From Verrucomicrobiia bacterium (GTDB taxonomy: Bacteria > Verrucomicrobiota > Verrucomicrobiia > Verrucomicrobiales > Akkermansiaceae): a DNA stretch of 64,000 nucleotides. Within the stretch, counting starts at the first letter, position 1. Every line of letters begins with the position of its first letter. The stretch covers positions 124,001 to 188,000 of the forward strand of contig JAUIGV010000001.1 in the NCBI GenBank assembly GCA_030432565.1, in the 5' to 3' direction. The position numbers and the translations under genes were made by a program. Positions 27,861-37,069 of this stretch are shown in pieces. The notes beneath the pieces are model-generated. The model had not been told where the DNA came from and ran no database searches. It saw nothing but the letters and a program-made list of their open reading frames with translations.

Positions 27861-30800
27861 TTATTCCTGCAATTCTTTTTTGAGTGCTTCCAATCCGAGA
27901 TCGAAGGCCATGAAGGATCCCATGGCCCACGCTTGGTGCAGTTCGGCGGAGATGATGTTGCGACCTTTTTTGAGAACGCCTGGTGGAACGAGATAGACGT
28001 AGAAGGCATTCCGGGAAACGGCAAAACTTGGGGTGAGCGCCGTGTTTCCACCCACCGAAGTTTGATGAAGATTACTTCGGGCGACTCCATGTCCGTTTAT
28101 AAAAACGGCGGCTCCATCTTCGCGTCGCAGGCGGACTTTGATCTGCTCAAACTCAGCCGGATCGTCGACCTCAAACTCACGGTGAAAGCAGGTGGTGTAA
28201 TACGATCTTTTATCGCCATCAGCCAAAGGCATGGTCCCGATTCCCCGGATGCCGTAACCGAAAGGCGCGAGTCCGGTGTTCCACGTCGAAGGGAGTTCAC
28301 CGGTCGGTGCCGTGCGCCATTCGGTTGTCTGGCTCTTGAGGAATCGGCGATAACTCCATCGCGAGCGCCTGGGGATAAGTTCGACCGTTTTCTCCTCGGG
28401 CCAGTCGGAGTTTGTCAACTTGTCCTGCCACCTGTCCATGACTTCATCTGACTTGGAAAGCTTGTTCTGCTGGGTGAGATATTCCCCCCAGACGTAGAGA
28501 CTCGTGTGCATTCGCTGATGGTCGACCAGGCCCAAGTTGTAGTGGGATTCAACCATCTCCTCGAAATACGAATTCGCAAGATCGTGATCCCTCCGCATCT
28601 CGGCATTTCGGGCACGAAGGTGCATGGCCCGGAGCAGCTGAATCCCGGCTGGATCCAGTGACTTGTTGCGCAGTTTGAAGTTGTCTTTGATCAATTCTTT
28701 GGCCTCGTCATCCCGCCCGGGAATTTGATTCAAAAGATCGATCATCCGGTTGCGCTCTCCAAACATGTAGGGTGATTTTTCACCATATTTTTTGAGTGCT
28801 TGCGCATAGCGCTTCCCGGCCTCGGCAACCGAATTGTTTTTGGAATTAATGACTTTTTGGATGGTTTCGATCAACTCTTCAATGTCGGAAACCATGGCGT
28901 CGTCTTGCGGTTGTGTTTCCCGGGCGAGGGTTAATGCTCTCTTCAGAGTCGCGGCAGCTTCCTCGGGCGAGTCACTCTGTCGGCTGACTTCGGCCCGTTC
29001 GAGCAGGATGTCGATTTGGAGTCCGCGGGTGATTGAGAGTTCGAGGGCCTGATCGAGGTAGCGGAACGATTCGAATTCGATTTGACGAAGTTTCTGTATC
29101 CGGGCGAGTTCGCGGAGGAGCTTGATTTTCTGGGTGGGAGAGCTGTCGGAAAGCTTGTCTCGTCTCGCAAGTGTCTCATGTGCCAAATCGAGTGCCTCGG
29201 CGTAGCGACCGGACTGTCGGAGAAATTCGATATAGGTGAGAGCGGCGGAAAAGGCGGCGAGCGAGTCGGGAGTCGGTCCGTTTTGATAGTAGGTGTGGAT
29301 GCCTAGAAAAAGGCGGTCTGCAATTTTTAAATCACCATAGTTGGCTTCGAAACGAGCGAGGTTTTCCCGGCAATAGAGGGTGGTTTTACTCTCTTCACCA
29401 AGAGACTCTCTCGAGATTTTATAGGCTTGTTTCAGAATCTGTCTTCCTTCCACGAAGCGACCTTGCTCGGTGTTCGCGTTTGCAATGGCGACAAGGCTCT
29501 TGATCGTTTTGGCATGCTTTGAACCAAAGGTGCTGGAAGCATTCGTGTAAGCTGTGCGGGCGAGACTCTCGGAGATGGAAGGATTGTTTTGTTTCGCCTC
29601 CAGGGCGGCGAGGGACAGCATGGTAGCTATGGTGTCCTGATGCTGTGCCCCGAGGGTGCGACGCTGTTCGGCCAAAATCGTATTCCATCGCTTTCCGGCC
29701 TCCTCCAGTTTTCCAGAGAGAAAGTCGATCTCCGCAAGGTCGCTGGCAAGAAGGAGGGTGATCCGGTGAAACTCACCCAAGGCCTGAAGCGCGGTCTCAT
29801 GTCCGCGCCGGGCCAGCTTTTCCGCGCTTTCAAGATACCCCAGGGTGATCTGAAGCCGGGATGCCGTATGCATCGCTTCGATGGTGCGGGGATGGCGCCC
29901 GAGTTCGGGGGCGCGACTGGCACTATTTTCAATAAATTGTTGCAAGAGTTCCTGGGCTTCATTGGTTTTCCCCTGTTTTTCATAAATGTCGGCCAGGTTT
30001 TTGGTGGCCCATAGATGGGTGGGGCGGGGAGGATTGTCAGCGGTAGGAATAGTGAGGGAATGGATCTGCCTTGCCAGTTCCTCGGCCTTCCCGAGGTTTC
30101 CATCGGCGAGGTGGATTTCTGCGAGATAGCACTGGGTGAGATGAAATCTCGGGTCCTCGGGGGCGAATTGGTTGCTTTGCCATTGGTGGGCGGTTTTGAT
30201 CTTTTTCAGGCCCTTTTCGTGAGCTTCAAGTTGGTAGAGAAGCCACCCGAAGTGCGAGAGCGTTTGCATTGCTTCCGGAGAATTGGCTCCGAACACTTCG
30301 AGGGCCAGGCGATGAGCTCTGCGCGCATGAATCTCGGCCTGGATGTAGTCACCCAGTCCATCATAAGCTTTCGCAACGGTATGACGGATGGTCATTTCAA
30401 CCTCGGGGTCGAGGTCGTCCCGTTCTGCAAACTCCTTGCTGTAGTCATTAAGGAGTTCCCGGACAGTGAAGTCATCGCCCTTGGCGGCTTCGGGCCCCGC
30501 GGACTGGAACATGCTGTCCAAAAGGCTGGTCACGGTGCGGGCTTTCTCGGCCTGGCGTTTTGCTTCGGCGGCATCGTCAAGCGACCTCTTCCACATCGTC
30601 CCGGCGACGAGAAGGCCGGCAATGAGCGAGGTCAAAACCGCGCAGCCTCCCAGGGTTGCAGCGCGGTGGCGCTTCACGAACTTTCTTAGTCGGTAGAGCT
30701 TTGACGGCGGGCTCGCCTTAACCGGTTCATCGTTAAGGTGGCGACGAATGTCATTGGCGAGTTCGGTGGCGGACTCGTAGCGACGTGTGCGATCCTTTTC

Positions 30801-31877
30801 GAGGGCCTTCATCACGATCCAGTCGAGATCTCCCCGGATGCCCTTTTTAAGATCTCCCGGCTCAATACTGCGGTTCTTGGAAACCGCAGTGAGCCCTTCG
30901 CCTCTCAGTGTCGCCAGTCTGGTGGAGGGTGCATCGGGGATCTCTTCCCGGATGGTCCGCTGAATCCCGGCATAGCCGGATTCGATCAACTCACGACCGT
31001 CGAAGGGAGTTGAGCCGCTGAGGAGTTCGTAGAGAAGAACACCGAGGGAGTAGATGTCACTACGGGTATCGATATCGAGGCCGGACATCTCGGCTTGTTC
31101 CGGGCTCATGTAGGCCGGGGTCCCGATGAACTGATGAAATCTTGTGAAGAGGGTTTTATCAGTGAGGCGTGTTTCTGTTGCCTTGGAGATCCCAAAGTCA
31201 ATGACCTTTGGGACTGGAACACCATCGTGAAGAGTGACGAGGACGTTGGATGGCTTCACGTCGCGATGGATGATTCCTTTGAGGTGGGCGTGCTGAAGAG
31301 CGAGACAAACTTGCACGAACAACTCAAGTCTCTCGCGATTGGGAAGATGGTTGCGGTCGCAGTAGTCCGTGATGGGAATGCCCTTCACCAATTCCATCAC
31401 GAAATAAGGACGCCCGCTTTGGGTGGCGCCTGCATCCAGCACTTTGGCAATGTTGGGGTGATCCATCATGGCCAGTGCCTGCCGTTCCGCTTCGAACCGC
31501 GCGATGACTTCCCGGGTGTCCATGCCGAGACGGATCACCTTCATGGCGGCCCTGCGGCGGATGGTTTCAATTTGCTCCACCATGAAGACGACGGCATTGT
31601 TTCCTTCTCCAATTTGTTCGAGGACGCGGTATTGGTCGATGATGTCACCCTCGTTCAATTCGACCGCAGCGGTGAAAGCATCGGTGCTGTCGATGGAGGG
31701 ATCTTTGAGGAAATCACCGGCCTCTTCAAAGGCTGTAAGGAGGGACTCGATTTCGGATCTCAAATCAGGCTGATCACGACAAATCTGGTCAAGATAAGCG
31801 GAGCGCTCATTCCCTTTCAGTTGGAGTGCCCGGTCAAAGGTCTCACGGATGGTGTCTGGAGTCTGCGGGTCTGCCAT
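27861..31877 (-). CDS. Ser/Thr protein kinase with TPR and jelly-roll-like sensor domain
   Basis: A 1338-residue transmembrane kinase. Kinase domain about 84-350: glycine-loop variant IGEGNNAVVF, Lys113 in AAMKVIRLG, catalytic HRDVKPSN (about 204-211), DFG at about 227-229 and MSPEQA. A hydrophobic span (TSLIAGLLVAGTMW, about 405-425) follows. The exported part carries many TPR-like repeats (about 450-1150) and ends in a galactose-binding-like module (about 1190-1338) that resembles one in the CotH protein of this window. The glycine-rich loop lacks the usual third glycine. The gene precedes the ECF sigma gene by 19 bp. I use ATG 31877; a GTG at 31901 is an alternative. Confidence 0.88.
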   Translation of the reverse strand: MADPQTPDTIRETFDRALQLKGNERSAYLDQICRDQPDLRSEIESLLTAFEEAGDFLKDPSIDSTDAFTAAVELNEGDIIDQYRVLEQIGEGNNAVVFMVEQIETIRRRAAMKVIRLGMDTREVIARFEAERQALAMMDHPNIAKVLDAGATQSGRPYFVMELVKGIPITDYCDRNHLPNRERLELFVQVCLALQHAHLKGIIHRDVKPSNVLVTLHDGVPVPKVIDFGISKATETRLTDKTLFTRFHQFIGTPAYMSPEQAEMSGLDIDTRSDIYSLGVLLYELLSGSTPFDGRELIESGYAGIQRTIREEIPDAPSTRLATLRGEGLTAVSKNRSIEPGDLKKGIRGDLDWIVMKALEKDRTRRYESATELANDIRRHLNDEPVKASPPSKLYRLRKFVKRHRAATLGGCAVLTSLIAGLLVAGTMWKRSLDDAAEAKRQAEKARTVTSLLDSMFQSAGPEAAKGDDFTVRELLNDYSKEFAERDDLDPEVEMTIRHTVAKAYDGLGDYIQAEIHARRAHRLALEVFGANSPEAMQTLSHFGWLLYQLEAHEKGLKKIKTAHQWQSNQFAPEDPRFHLTQCYLAEIHLADGNLGKAEELARQIHSLTIPTADNPPRPTHLWATKNLADIYEKQGKTNEAQELLQQFIENSASRAPELGRHPRTIEAMHTASRLQITLGYLESAEKLARRGHETALQALGEFHRITLLLASDLAEIDFLSGKLEEAGKRWNTILAEQRRTLGAQHQDTIATMLSLAALEAKQNNPSISESLARTAYTNASSTFGSKHAKTIKSLVAIANANTEQGRFVEGRQILKQAYKISRESLGEESKTTLYCRENLARFEANYGDLKIADRLFLGIHTYYQNGPTPDSLAAFSAALTYIEFLRQSGRYAEALDLAHETLARRDKLSDSSPTQKIKLLRELARIQKLRQIEFESFRYLDQALELSITRGLQIDILLERAEVSRQSDSPEEAAATLKRALTLARETQPQDDAMVSDIEELIETIQKVINSKNNSVAEAGKRYAQALKKYGEKSPYMFGERNRMIDLLNQIPGRDDEAKELIKDNFKLRNKSLDPAGIQLLRAMHLRARNAEMRRDHDLANSYFEEMVESHYNLGLVDHQRMHTSLYVWGEYLTQQNKLSKSDEVMDRWQDKLTNSDWPEEKTVELIPRRSRWSYRRFLKSQTTEWRTAPTGELPSTWNTGLAPFGYGIRGIGTMPLADGDKRSYYTTCFHREFEVDDPAEFEQIKVRLRREDGAAVFINGHGVARSNLHQTSVGGNTALTPSFAVSRNAFYVYLVPPGVLKKGRNIISAELHQAWAMGSFMAFDLGLEALKKELQE

Positions 31878-32031
31878 GGTGGTCGACAAGTTTCCTTGCA
31901 CTCTATTAAGCCCGATCTTTTTCCGAAAAGGGCCAAAAAAGTGACGGAAATTGCAAAGAGTTTTTTTTGAGAAAAATTTGGCCCTTTTTTGCCCGCTTCG
32001 GTGCCAATGCCCAGTGAACGAAGAAGTTCCA

Positions 32032-35000
32032 ATGATGATGAGAAAAAAGAAAAAAATATTGGAGATGGGGTTGCTGGGAGCAGTCCTGCTGGGGCCATCG
32101 GCAAACGGACAATTGGCTCTGGTGAGGCAGGGCAGGGAGTCGGTGGAGGAAGCCGAGGTCGGGGATCAATATGGAAGTGCCGTGGTCCTGGCGGACTTTA
32201 ATGGCGATGGATTTGATGATCTGGCCAGCGGGGCTCCTTCGGAGAAAAAAGAACCTTCCAACCATCAATCCGGACATGTCGGAGTGAATTGGGGAAGCGC
32301 GAGGGGTTTGAGCTGGGAAGGAGCGCAGAGTCTTGATCTTCTGGACGCCGGTTTGCCGGTGTCCGCTCAGGCCAACATGGGATGGGCCCTTGCGGCGGGA
32401 GATTTCGACGGAAATGGCTGTGATGATCTGGCCGTTGGTCTGCCCACTCTGGAGGTTGGCGGGACCAGTGCGGCGGGAGGAGTTTTGATTTTCTATGGAA
32501 ACCCCAATGGTCTTTCGGAGGCCCCTCAATTGATTCATCAGGGAAATTTTTCCGCCGCTCTTGAAACGGGGGATCAATTCGGATGGGCTCTTGGTGCGGG
32601 TCGATTGGGAGGCGGAAACTACGACGATCTCGTGATTGGTTCTCCCGGAGAAAATGGTGAACGAGGGGCGGTTTTTATCATTCATGGCGGTCCGCTGGGT
32701 CTTTCCAATACGACCAAGCAGACCCTTCTTGCCGATGATTTGGGAACCAACGGCAGGGAGGGCGACCGCTTCGGCCGGGCCATTCTCATTGCAGACGTCA
32801 TGGGGTCGACCTATGACGAACTGCTGGTGGGAGCGCCCTTTGCCGAAGATCCGGGCGGGGCTGCCAATACGGGCAGGGTTTACCTTGCCATGGGAACGGC
32901 GCAGGGGATCTCCACCAGTGAGGCCAATACCCGTGAGTATGCCCCGGGGAGTCTGGGTTTTCCTGAAACTGAATTAGCCCGCTTTGGAGCCGCGTTGGCG
33001 GCAGGTGATCTGAGAGGGAATGGAAGTCTGCTGGATCTGGTGGTCGGGGCTCCCGGAATGGAAGTGGGAGGACGCGTTCTCGTCGCCACGGGCGGAGTCA
33101 ATTCGCTTTCATGGCTTAGCCCGCTCCGGGCAGTTGGCGGGAGTGATCAGGCCAACAATGATTTCGGATCGTCCCTGGCAATCGGGGAAACCGATGGTGA
33201 TCAGTATGATGACCTTGTCGTGGGTCAGCCGGGGGTGAGCTTTCAAGTGCCCGACCAGGTATCGGCCGGGGCGGTGCATCTTTTTAAGGGATCGGCTGCG
33301 GGGACCAATCAGGGAAGCGGGAGCCGCCATTTGAATTCATCCTATGATGGGGGGGATCTTCAAACAGGTTGGTTTGGAAAGTCGGTCGCGGTGGGGAGAA
33401 CTTCCAATGCCCCGGTTAACAGCATCGTGGTAGGTGCTCCTCTGGCTGAAGGCGGGCGGGGACAGGTTTATGATATTGCTCCATGGCGCCAACTTTTCCG
33501 CCCCTCGTGTCGCTCGGCGTTTGCGGTAAACTGCGGAGGCGAAATTTCTTATGCCCTTCGGCCTTTTGAGCAACTTCGAATTGCAAGTACGACCAAGATC
33601 ATGACGCTTTTGCTGGGTTGTGAGGCGACCCAACGACCTCAGAACGATCCCCTTCGGGTCGGCCTCGATGAAATCTATGCCATCGAGCCTTGGATGTATC
33701 AGGCGTTTCCGTCGACGAGTAGTTCCTCCATGTTTCTCTTCACGCCTCTTCCCAATAATCAGCCTCCGGAGACCTTCACCTTCAACGAGCTTCTTCGCAT
33801 TCTTTTTCCACCTTCTGGAAACGATGTCTCATATGCCATCGCAGATCGCATGTTTGGTGATGTCGACACTTGGGCGGGATTCAATGGCACTGCTCCGGGA
33901 TTTGTTAATCTCATGAACGAGCGGGCGCAGACCATTGGCATGACCGATACCACCTTTACCAATCCGGCGGGGGTGGATGCCGGCGACGCTTTTTCCACGG
34001 CATACGACATGTGGTTGCTGAGCAGGGAAGCGATGGAGAATTCACTCTACGCTGAGATTTCGGGAAGGCGGGATTTTCTCGTCGATAAGATGATGCCAGA
34101 CGGAGCACCGGGACAATTTCAATCGGTGCAGGTGAATGCCTCCTATCAATGGCTCAAAACAATGCAGCAACTGGAACCCCGGATTGTGGGTGGTAAGCCC
34201 GGTGGCACTCCGGGCGCAGGCAGGACGGCAGTGGCCTATGCCCGCCCCACCGCGAATTCCAACAGTCTTGTCTTTGCCAACGGCTTTGGTTGGGGTTCAG
34301 GAGTAGCTTCACGAAGCCAACTGGCCGAGTTGATCGGGTTGGTCCTTGCTCAATGCAGTGTGTCGCAGGAAGGCCCTGGAAACATGATTTCGCCTCCGGT
34401 TGATCCCGGGCCATGGTTTGCCGGCGACAACAAATTGCAGGGAATCCAGCTTGGCAATTACGACGGTCGCGGCCCCAAGGCGGGATCTTCAATTGATCTT
34501 GTGAGTTGGGCGCCGGATGCTCCGGGCGGGGCTTCCCTGCCCGTTTGCTGGAGCTTGACCGGAGCTTGGGAGATTGCTCCCGGAGAGGAAGTTGGACTCG
34601 ACTTATCGGGACTCACCCTCGACAGCGGAGAGCTGGTGAATGCCAGCGCGCAAATCGGGAGAGGGAGCACCCGCGCCAGGGCCCAAGTCAGTGCTCTCAT
34701 GGGAGATCCGGCCGGGAGCTATCTCGATTTTACGATTGAGGAAGATGCCGCTCTGCTCTTGCCGGCCATTCAGGAGTATTCCGAATCCACCCCGGTTCGC
34801 TTTCGAAATGATGGAACAGAGACAGTCTTCCTTGCCTTTGACTTCAAATTTTCAGCGGAGATGACCTACGAAGAAGGAGTTTTTCGTGCGGCCATTCACC
34901 CGGTCGGTCAGGCGACCTCAATGAATCACCTCGTTTACGAAGTGGAGTCTTCCGGTCCGGCTTTCCAAAGCTCGGTCGTCGTGGAAGACCGGGTGGCGGG

Positions 35001-35301
35001 TCTTGAGTTTCGTCCGACTCCGGTAATCCGGTCCCATCGCCTTGTGCCGGGAGGCTCGGCTGATGGAGGGATGCAGGTGGAGTTGGCAATTGACGAATTA
35101 AGTTTGGAGGGGGCTCCGCTCAAGTCATTCTACCAGGGGCTCCGGATCCAGGGATCTCCCAGCTTAAAGCGAGGAAGTTGGTTCGATCTTGGAGAGATGG
35201 TGATGCGCCCGGAGGGGCCTTTCGAGACGACCCAGCTCTTGCCGAACGGACCAAAACTGTTCCTACGGGTGACCGGGGTTGAATCCGAAGATCTCGATTG
35301 A
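32032..35301 (+). CDS. FG-GAP repeats fused to D,D-peptidase (S11)-like domain
   Basis: A 1089-residue secreted protein. After a leader (MMMRKKKKILEMGLLGAVLL) come integrin-alpha-like FG-GAP repeats (about 30-475; ADFNGDGFDDLASGAP and similar). A penicillin-binding-protein-like peptidase S11 domain follows (about 490-790) with the SxxK motif STTK in RIASTTKIMTLLL, SxN as SGN in PPSGNDVSYAIAD, and a KTG-like KPG in GGKPGGTPGAGRTAVAYA. The C-terminal about 300 residues are beta-rich and unassigned. S11 enzymes trim peptidoglycan D-Ala; the altered KTG (KPG) means activity must be tested. The start was chosen at the first ATG of an ATGATGATG run. Confidence 0.75.
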   Translation: MMMRKKKKILEMGLLGAVLLGPSANGQLALVRQGRESVEEAEVGDQYGSAVVLADFNGDGFDDLASGAPSEKKEPSNHQSGHVGVNWGSARGLSWEGAQSLDLLDAGLPVSAQANMGWALAAGDFDGNGCDDLAVGLPTLEVGGTSAAGGVLIFYGNPNGLSEAPQLIHQGNFSAALETGDQFGWALGAGRLGGGNYDDLVIGSPGENGERGAVFIIHGGPLGLSNTTKQTLLADDLGTNGREGDRFGRAILIADVMGSTYDELLVGAPFAEDPGGAANTGRVYLAMGTAQGISTSEANTREYAPGSLGFPETELARFGAALAAGDLRGNGSLLDLVVGAPGMEVGGRVLVATGGVNSLSWLSPLRAVGGSDQANNDFGSSLAIGETDGDQYDDLVVGQPGVSFQVPDQVSAGAVHLFKGSAAGTNQGSGSRHLNSSYDGGDLQTGWFGKSVAVGRTSNAPVNSIVVGAPLAEGGRGQVYDIAPWRQLFRPSCRSAFAVNCGGEISYALRPFEQLRIASTTKIMTLLLGCEATQRPQNDPLRVGLDEIYAIEPWMYQAFPSTSSSSMFLFTPLPNNQPPETFTFNELLRILFPPSGNDVSYAIADRMFGDVDTWAGFNGTAPGFVNLMNERAQTIGMTDTTFTNPAGVDAGDAFSTAYDMWLLSREAMENSLYAEISGRRDFLVDKMMPDGAPGQFQSVQVNASYQWLKTMQQLEPRIVGGKPGGTPGAGRTAVAYARPTANSNSLVFANGFGWGSGVASRSQLAELIGLVLAQCSVSQEGPGNMISPPVDPGPWFAGDNKLQGIQLGNYDGRGPKAGSSIDLVSWAPDAPGGASLPVCWSLTGAWEIAPGEEVGLDLSGLTLDSGELVNASAQIGRGSTRARAQVSALMGDPAGSYLDFTIEEDAALLLPAIQEYSESTPVRFRNDGTETVFLAFDFKFSAEMTYEEGVFRAAIHPVGQATSMNHLVYEVESSGPAFQSSVVVEDRVAGLEFRPTPVIRSHRLVPGGSADGGMQVELAIDELSLEGAPLKSFYQGLRIQGSPSLKRGSWFDLGEMVMRPEGPFETTQLLPNGPKLFLRVTGVESEDLD

Positions 35302-35326
35302 TCCTGATTTGTATCGGTCCACGTCG

Positions 35327-35357
35327 AAAGCCGGGTGCTCCTTTGCTCCCGGCTTTT
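35327..35357 (+). terminator. Rho-independent terminator
   Basis: A perfect 9-bp stem (AAAGCCGGG / CCCGGCTTT) with a 12-nt loop is followed by TCTCTT, 26 bp after the stop of the FG-GAP/D,D-peptidase gene. It is the expected transcript end for that gene. Confidence 0.8.
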
Positions 35358-35371
35358 CTCTTGCCAATTAG

Positions 35372-35602
35372 ATCGGAAGCCAGGGTTACGGCAGCGAATT
35401 GTCCTTCGTAATCGCGTCTGCCTTTTGTAAGGCCGACTCGGTGCCCGTGTTTTTGACCGGTGACTTTAATGCTCCTTCACATCTCGATTGGACCCAGGAA
35501 GCGGCGATGAGTCACAGTGGTGTGGGGCGGGTAGCCTGGCCCAGTGATCACGCCGCTGTCGTTTCCACTTTCCAGTTCAAGTCAGAACAGGAAAGCCGGT
35601 GA
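35372..35602 (+). pseudogene. Remnant of an endonuclease/exonuclease/phosphatase-family gene
   Basis: The open frame after an in-frame TAG (35369) encodes a short peptide containing VFLTGDFNAPSHLDWT, a signature of the EEP (endonuclease/exonuclease/phosphatase) superfamily, and then WPSDHAAVVSTF, which is the far C-terminal EEP motif. In intact homologs these are separated by well over 100 residues. Here they are joined almost directly, so the middle and N-terminus are missing. There is no plausible start or leader. It sits just after a terminator. I read it as a decayed gene after an internal deletion. The rest of the interval 35603-35775 shows no gene. Confidence 0.65.
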
Positions 35603-35775
35603 TCTTCGCCCCGGTCGACTCTGTGAACCGGGAGAAGAGGATCAGCCAATACGGGGATAGTGTTCATCTTCCGTAGGAAAATGATTTTTTTTGAGAAATC
35701 ACGTAACCTGCCAATGTGGTTGCGGATGGATAGGTTGAGCCCCCTCTGAAAGGGGTGAACCCAAAACCAGAAGTA

Positions 35776-36702
35776 ATGAAAAACCATCGACGATCACTTA
35801 TTCATGTCTCAATTGGCCTGACCTTATGTCTCTCTGCAAACGCAGCTTCCCTATACACTTCCGTCCATGCCTTCGGGGATAGTCTGACCGATTCAGGGAA
35901 TGTCTTTATGGCTACGGGAGGAACCCAACCTGATAATCCCTTGGGCCTTCCCGGACGCTTCGGAAATGGTCCGACGTGGGTTGAAAAGCTCGCCACTGAT
36001 CATCTCGGGCTCCCTGCGCTTAGCAACTCCCTCGCAGGAGGGACAAATCATGCCTGGGGGGGAGCTTGGACGGACGGAGGCGGAGCGGTGCCGACCGTTG
36101 TCGGCCAAATCAATCAGTATATTGGCGCCGGGGGCACATTCTCCTCCACGGATCTAGTCACCATTTGGGCGGGAGCCAATGACTTCTTCTTCGGCCAGAC
36201 CGATCCTTCCGTTTCGGCTGGAAATATCGGCACGGCAATTGGGCTTCTGGGTGGCGTGGGGGCCGAGAATATTCTGGTTCTCAATTTGCCCGACCTTGGG
36301 AAAACTCCCGATATTCAGACGCTCGGTCAGCCTACCATCGGTGGCATGTCGGCACTGGTCAATGGGTTCAACGCCTTGCTTGCTGGAGAAATTGCCACCC
36401 AGAGGGCAACCCTGGGAATCAATATTTTTGAATTGGACGTGTATGCCCTGAACGAAGAGATTGTGGCCAGTCCCGGCACCTTTGGCTTCACAAACGTGAC
36501 CATTCCCGCGTCGCTGACCGGAAATGAGGCCAACGCCGATACTTTTGCCTATTGGGACGGGGTTCATCCCACCGATCCGGTTCACGAAATCTTCGCCGCG
36601 AATGCGGCCCAAGCCATCGGGGTGCCGGAACCTTCGAGCAGTTTGCTTGTTCTGAGCGCCTCGTTGATAATGTTCACCCGCCGCCGGAGACAGGCCGCCT
36701 GA
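35776..36702 (+). CDS. GDSL/SGNH esterase with PEP-CTERM anchor
   Basis: A 308-residue exported lipase/esterase-type protein. Signal peptide MKNHRRSLIHVSIGLTLCLSANA is followed by block I FGDSLTDSGN (nucleophile Ser36), a GAND block III motif (IWAGANDFFFG) and the catalytic Asp-His block DGVHPTDPVH. The C-terminus VPEPSSSLLVLSASLIMF plus RRRRQAA is a PEP-CTERM sorting tag. It is probably a cell-surface hydrolase related to thermolabile-hemolysin/GDSL lipases. I chose ATG 35776 because it gives a clean signal peptide; the in-frame start at 35755 does not. Confidence 0.88.
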   Translation: MKNHRRSLIHVSIGLTLCLSANAASLYTSVHAFGDSLTDSGNVFMATGGTQPDNPLGLPGRFGNGPTWVEKLATDHLGLPALSNSLAGGTNHAWGGAWTDGGGAVPTVVGQINQYIGAGGTFSSTDLVTIWAGANDFFFGQTDPSVSAGNIGTAIGLLGGVGAENILVLNLPDLGKTPDIQTLGQPTIGGMSALVNGFNALLAGEIATQRATLGINIFELDVYALNEEIVASPGTFGFTNVTIPASLTGNEANADTFAYWDGVHPTDPVHEIFAANAAQAIGVPEPSSSLLVLSASLIMFTRRRRQAA

Positions 36703-36716
36703 TTGTCTCTCGCCTG

Positions 36717-36752
36717 AAAAATCCGCGCGGAATTCCCCGTGCGGATTTTTTT
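36717..36752 (+). terminator. Rho-independent terminator
   Basis: Fifteen bp after the GDSL gene stop, AAAATCCGCGCGG / CCGTGCGGATTTTTTT forms a stem with one mismatch, a 6-nt loop (AATTCC) and a T7 tail. It is the likely terminator of the GDSL gene. Confidence 0.8.
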
Positions 36753-37069
36753 GTCTTCAGGCCACTTTGTTTTTCGGGAGAGCGCGATGAGTTGGAGCTC
36801 TTGGGTTCATGCGACGAGCATCCCGATGCCCGGCCTGAAAGGGGCATGACTCTGTTCCGGGAGCAGGTTCCTCCGGGAGAAAATCCGACCGCTGACCGTG
36901 AAGAAGAGGATGGTCAGGAAAATGGGGGCGGCAAGAATATCACAATTGGAAGGGATGTGATTCTGCGTGTGTCACGAGGTTCCATCCCCTCGCTTTGAAA
37001 ACGGTCGCAAAGGTTACAGAAAAAAGAGTTTGATGATTTGCTCTCTTTTCGCTCCAAATTTTCAGGAGA
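36753..37069 (+). other. Intergenic region with no supportable gene
   Basis: This 317-bp interval lies between the GDSL terminator and the second ECF sigma factor. Short open frames exist on both strands, including a hydrophobic stretch on the minus strand, but none has a convincing start or family. A Shine-Dalgarno-like AGGAG at 37064-37068 belongs to the sigma gene. The sigma promoter should lie here, but I cannot place a -35/-10 pair confidently. Confidence 0.5.

Noticed and set aside
36552-36998. Plus-strand frame overlapping the end of the GDSL gene and its terminator
   Set aside because: It reads through a clear terminator and out of frame with the GDSL gene; no family features.
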